DNA from: Acheta domesticus
Lineage: Eukaryota; Arthropoda; Insecta; Orthoptera; Gryllidae
DNA: 64,000 nt
Assembly: GCA_031308135.1 (NCBI GenBank)
Contig: JAHLJT010008756.1
Coordinates: 109,185,112-109,249,111 of the forward strand
Direction of reading: 5' to 3'
The translations under genes and the position numbers were made by a program. Positions within the stretch are counted from its first letter, which is position 1. Each line of letters starts with the position of its first letter. The notes beneath the pieces are model-generated. The model saw only the letters and a program-made list of their open reading frames with translations, was not told the DNA's origin and ran no database searches. Below are positions 61,523-64,000 of the stretch, one piece after another.

Positions 61523-62918
61523 CTAGCTGACGCCGGCAAACGTTGTTTTATTATAATGTTGATATTAAACTCAAGGTGTCGGTTCGTTAAGATATTAAAA
61601 ATGCAAACATCGTTTGAGCAACATTCCCATGTACCGAAGTAGGTTTCCTAATGCCTACTAAATTGTTTCTAATGCTAACAAATGGTATTTAGTACTCAAA
61701 GGTGAAAACATTAGTTTGATTATTTTTTGGCTCGGAATTGCTTTTATTGAGGAACGTAAGGACGCAGAAAATAATTCAATATTTTTTAGTATAGAAATAA
61801 TTTTTCAATTTTCGCACCCCAACAAACTGGCACCCTGACTCTCCAAACTCCACTCGGTTCTTCATAACTAATCAAGGAAAGTATAATATTGCAATGAGTA
61901 GGTCTGTTTCTTGCCCGATCCTGTATTTTCGCACTACTTTACTTGACTTACTCGCCTTTTCTATTATTTGACTGCAGGAAACACAAGATGACAAGGAAAG
62001 CGAAAAGCTAACTCTCAAGGAAGATTGAAAAATTCTTCAAATGTTGTTTTAAAGAAGTATGAATTGTCCCAAGAACTCTCTCTATAATTTTGATAACTTT
62101 AATTGACAATTTGTTTCAAACATCAATTGCATTGTTATTTTGTTTGATATTCTGTAAGTACATTAGTAGTTCCTCTCCTTTATGGAAGGATAGACAAATG
62201 GATAGGGAAAGAGTGGGATTTAACATGCGAGAGTTCTCGCACGGGTACGCTAGTTATTTTATTGTTTGGGCGTTAATCGTAATTTTACAATTATCATTTT
62301 TCTATTTCAGTGTAATTTTTAATTAATTTATTATTAATTTGCAGGGCTGTAATGAAAAAACGCAGAAAGCCCATCATTTTAATAGCAAATTTCGAGGAGA
62401 GAATATATTAGTGCCACGGATCCTAATTATACCCACAGATGTGCCAATTCAATTTAAACGTCTTCAATTTCCGTTAGGATTGGCATGTTGCGAATGACTA
62501 TGGATAAGACTCAAGGCCAAAATGATGTCTGTTTGTGGCTTATTTTCGAGCACCCATGTTTTTCACACGGTCAATTATACGTAGCATGCTCTCGAGTGGG
62601 CGAACCATCCAGTTTGTGTTTAGCTGAAGATGGGATACACAAAAATATTGTACACTCTATTGCGTTGAGGGATTGATATGTTTTTTAATAAAATTATTAT
62701 AATTAGCAATGTATATTATCTCAAAAAGTAATAAAATAAATTAAAAATATAAATATTGGTATTATATTTTATTATATTCCATCATCGTTCACAGCGCTCC
62801 ATGTGTCTTCAACTCATATTTACCACATCCTCAAACACTGACAATAAGTTAGTCATTTTTTCTTCTAAAATGATCCTACGAATAATTTAAATGACAAAAC
62901 GTTTGCTTAGACAGCTAG
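61523..62918 (+). mobile_element. Helitron/Helentron remnant
   Basis: The ends are inverted relatives: left CTAGCTGACGCCGGCAAACG, right (minus strand) CTAGCTGTCTAAGCAAACGT, each preceded by TATATA-rich DNA. Inside is a fragment of the Pif1-type helicase that Helitrons encode (62390-62676). Inverted ends bordered by AT microsatellites are reported for the Helentron/Helitron2 group, so I favour that; no Rep domain is visible, so most of the element is deleted. Of its 1.4 kb only the last third is recognisable. Confidence 0.7.
62390..62676 (+). pseudogene. Helitron helicase (Pif1-like) C-terminal fragment
   Basis: The first frame gives FRGENILVPRILIIPTDVP then QFKRLQFPL. After a frameshift near 62485, MTMDKTQGQ, HPCFSHGQLYVACSRVGEPS and KNIVHSIALRD follow. 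These correspond to the conserved end of the Helitron RepHel helicase, including the superfamily 1 motifs around TxxKxQGQ and the LYVAxSRV arm. The protein would unwind DNA during rolling-circle transposition. The start is missing and the frame is broken, so this is a relic. A cellular Pif1 is unlikely because the GQLYVACSRVG form and flanking ends are Helitron-like. Confidence 0.85.
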
Positions 62919-62941
62919 TATATAATATATATATATGTGTG

Positions 62942-62942
<1 letters not shown>

Positions 62943-62977
<35 letters not shown>
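62943..62977. repeat. (TA)n array
   Basis: About 17 TA units between the Helitron remnant and the probable solo LTR. It supplies the AT-type target repeat of the LTR. Confidence 0.95.
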
Positions 62978-62979
<2 letters not shown>

Positions 62980-63926
62980 AAACGTTCCTCTTTCGAGTTC
63001 ATTTCAACATATTTTTATGGATGGGACAGGTGATCGTTATTCGCGAATTGGCTCTGGGTTTTGACACATCAGAAATACACACACATTGAAAGTTAAAGAA
63101 CCTGGAAGAATACTTTATTTTACATCAATTCATACACTCGGTGTGACACTTCTCCACTTTTTTAATATTAACTGCTAACAAATCACAATCCACAACTCTT
63201 TTTTATTCTAAAACTCTAGACCACACAAAGGGAAAGAGAAAACCTGGCGTATGTAGGGCGATTCACTTAACTTCCAGGCCATCAGGCGAAGCGTAGTCTC
63301 CCCTCCAGATCGGCCTTGCTCGGCTACCCTCGGTCGGTGCCGTTACCCGAGCCACGACTCGACGACGCTGCTCGCAATTCGGGGCCCACGCGTCCTTGTG
63401 CAATGCTCCTCCACAACACATTTCTTCTAAGCACTATTTTTGGTTATTTTGTCCGTCCCTTTTTACACTGTCTAGTCCGTGGATCCGCTGCTCATCAGCA
63501 CTCAGTTTCCTGTCCTCACCGAACGTTTATAATCACATGTACCGACGCGTGGAAAGACTATTTTCCCATAATACTTCGCACTGGCTCAATTCTCTATAAT
63601 TCGAACTCCGACTAGCTGTCGTATATTCATCGTAGTCATCTATACACGGTTATCACTATGTTCTCTGTCCAATATTGCACTTTACATTCCTTAGTCCCTC
63701 GATTACGATCCAAATCACGCCAGCTCACGTGTCCGTTCGTCTCTACCGAGTTCTCTTACTCACTGACTATTCCATTATCACCTTCCGCTTTCGCTGCTCG
63801 CTCTCCTGACCCGTTCGGAACGGGTCAAGCGGCAGCGGCCATAACTGCTGCGCTATTTGAATAGGGTCAGCCGCCGTTTCATTTGCTAAACGTATTATAA
63901 TAATAATATTATAATAATACGTTTCA
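62978..63926 (-). mobile_element. Probable solo LTR, 949 bp
   Basis: It starts TGAAACGT and ends ACGTTTCA, the 5'-TG...CA-3' inverted ends expected of a retrotransposon LTR. It is flanked by ATAT (up to ATATAT) on both sides, fitting a 4-6 bp integrase target repeat, although AT-rich flanks make this weak. The minus strand has an AATAAA signal near 63110, about 130 bp from the end, which suggests minus orientation. No polypurine tract or internal region adjoins it, hence solo. A palindromic AT-rich stretch (63886-63924) lies at its right end. A TIR element is the alternative. Confidence 0.55.
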
Positions 63927-64000
63927 ATATATAACTATATATAGCGATCCTGAGCTCGCTAGCCCGAATTTGTCAATAAGAAAAAGATTGTCAGCGAAAA

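Overview
This is AT-rich animal DNA, most likely from an arthropod and probably an insect, judging by the types of LINE, Helitron and hAT remnants present. I find no host protein-coding gene, tRNA or rRNA that the sequence supports. All recognisable coding sequence belongs to decayed transposable elements (TEs). The long open frames in the GC-rich stretches come from compositional bias.

Layout. Positions 1-10447 and 17239-26631 are two near-identical copies, A and B, in the same orientation, separated by a 100-N assembly gap (12230-12329). Copy A carries two insertions that copy B lacks: a roughly 990-bp element with a long hairpin (1419-2407), and a 1,777-bp element (10448-12224) flanked by the 5-bp repeat CGCCG whose ends begin CACAGTG. 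The second looks like a Transib-type (RAG1-related) transposon, and copy B holds its empty target site at 26627-26631. The contig on the left of the gap ends exactly at the second target repeat. The simplest reading is two alleles placed in tandem by the assembler (an unpurged haplotig), although a genuine recent duplication cannot be excluded.

From 27780 to 35715 one old LINE is broken into three pieces by a 4.2-kb insertion of an unclassified repeat family, a 138-bp insertion with 13-bp target repeats, and a block bounded by (TA)n arrays. The unclassified family is the dominant repeat of the window. Its unit is about 1.55 kb, with TAGTGGTGC at the 5' end, a palindromic GTATACGTACGTATAC-type 3' end closing in GGGAAAGTA, about four internal modules of roughly 300 bp, and a variable GACG microsatellite. 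Copies lie at 1-3230, 15187-19486, 28175-32402 and 47777-56015, including inverted and foldback arrangements.

From 35716 to 41499 there is mostly unassigned AT-rich DNA with hairpins and a degenerate 320-355 bp tandem repeat. A young 5'-truncated LINE follows (41512-44364), bounded by 12-14 bp target repeats and broken by two frameshifts. Around 47777-56015 is a nest of the unclassified family, a minus-strand CR1/Jockey-like LINE and a precise hAT insertion (49504-51368; 8-bp target repeat, 21-bp perfect terminal inverted repeats). The right end holds a Helitron/Helentron remnant with a Pif1-type helicase fragment (61523-62918) and a probable solo LTR (62978-63926).

Five GC-rich islands (about 26570-26870, 36190-36560, 44460-44700, 45290-45530, 57600-58130) are the only places where a host promoter or first exon might lie. 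None has a supported gene model.
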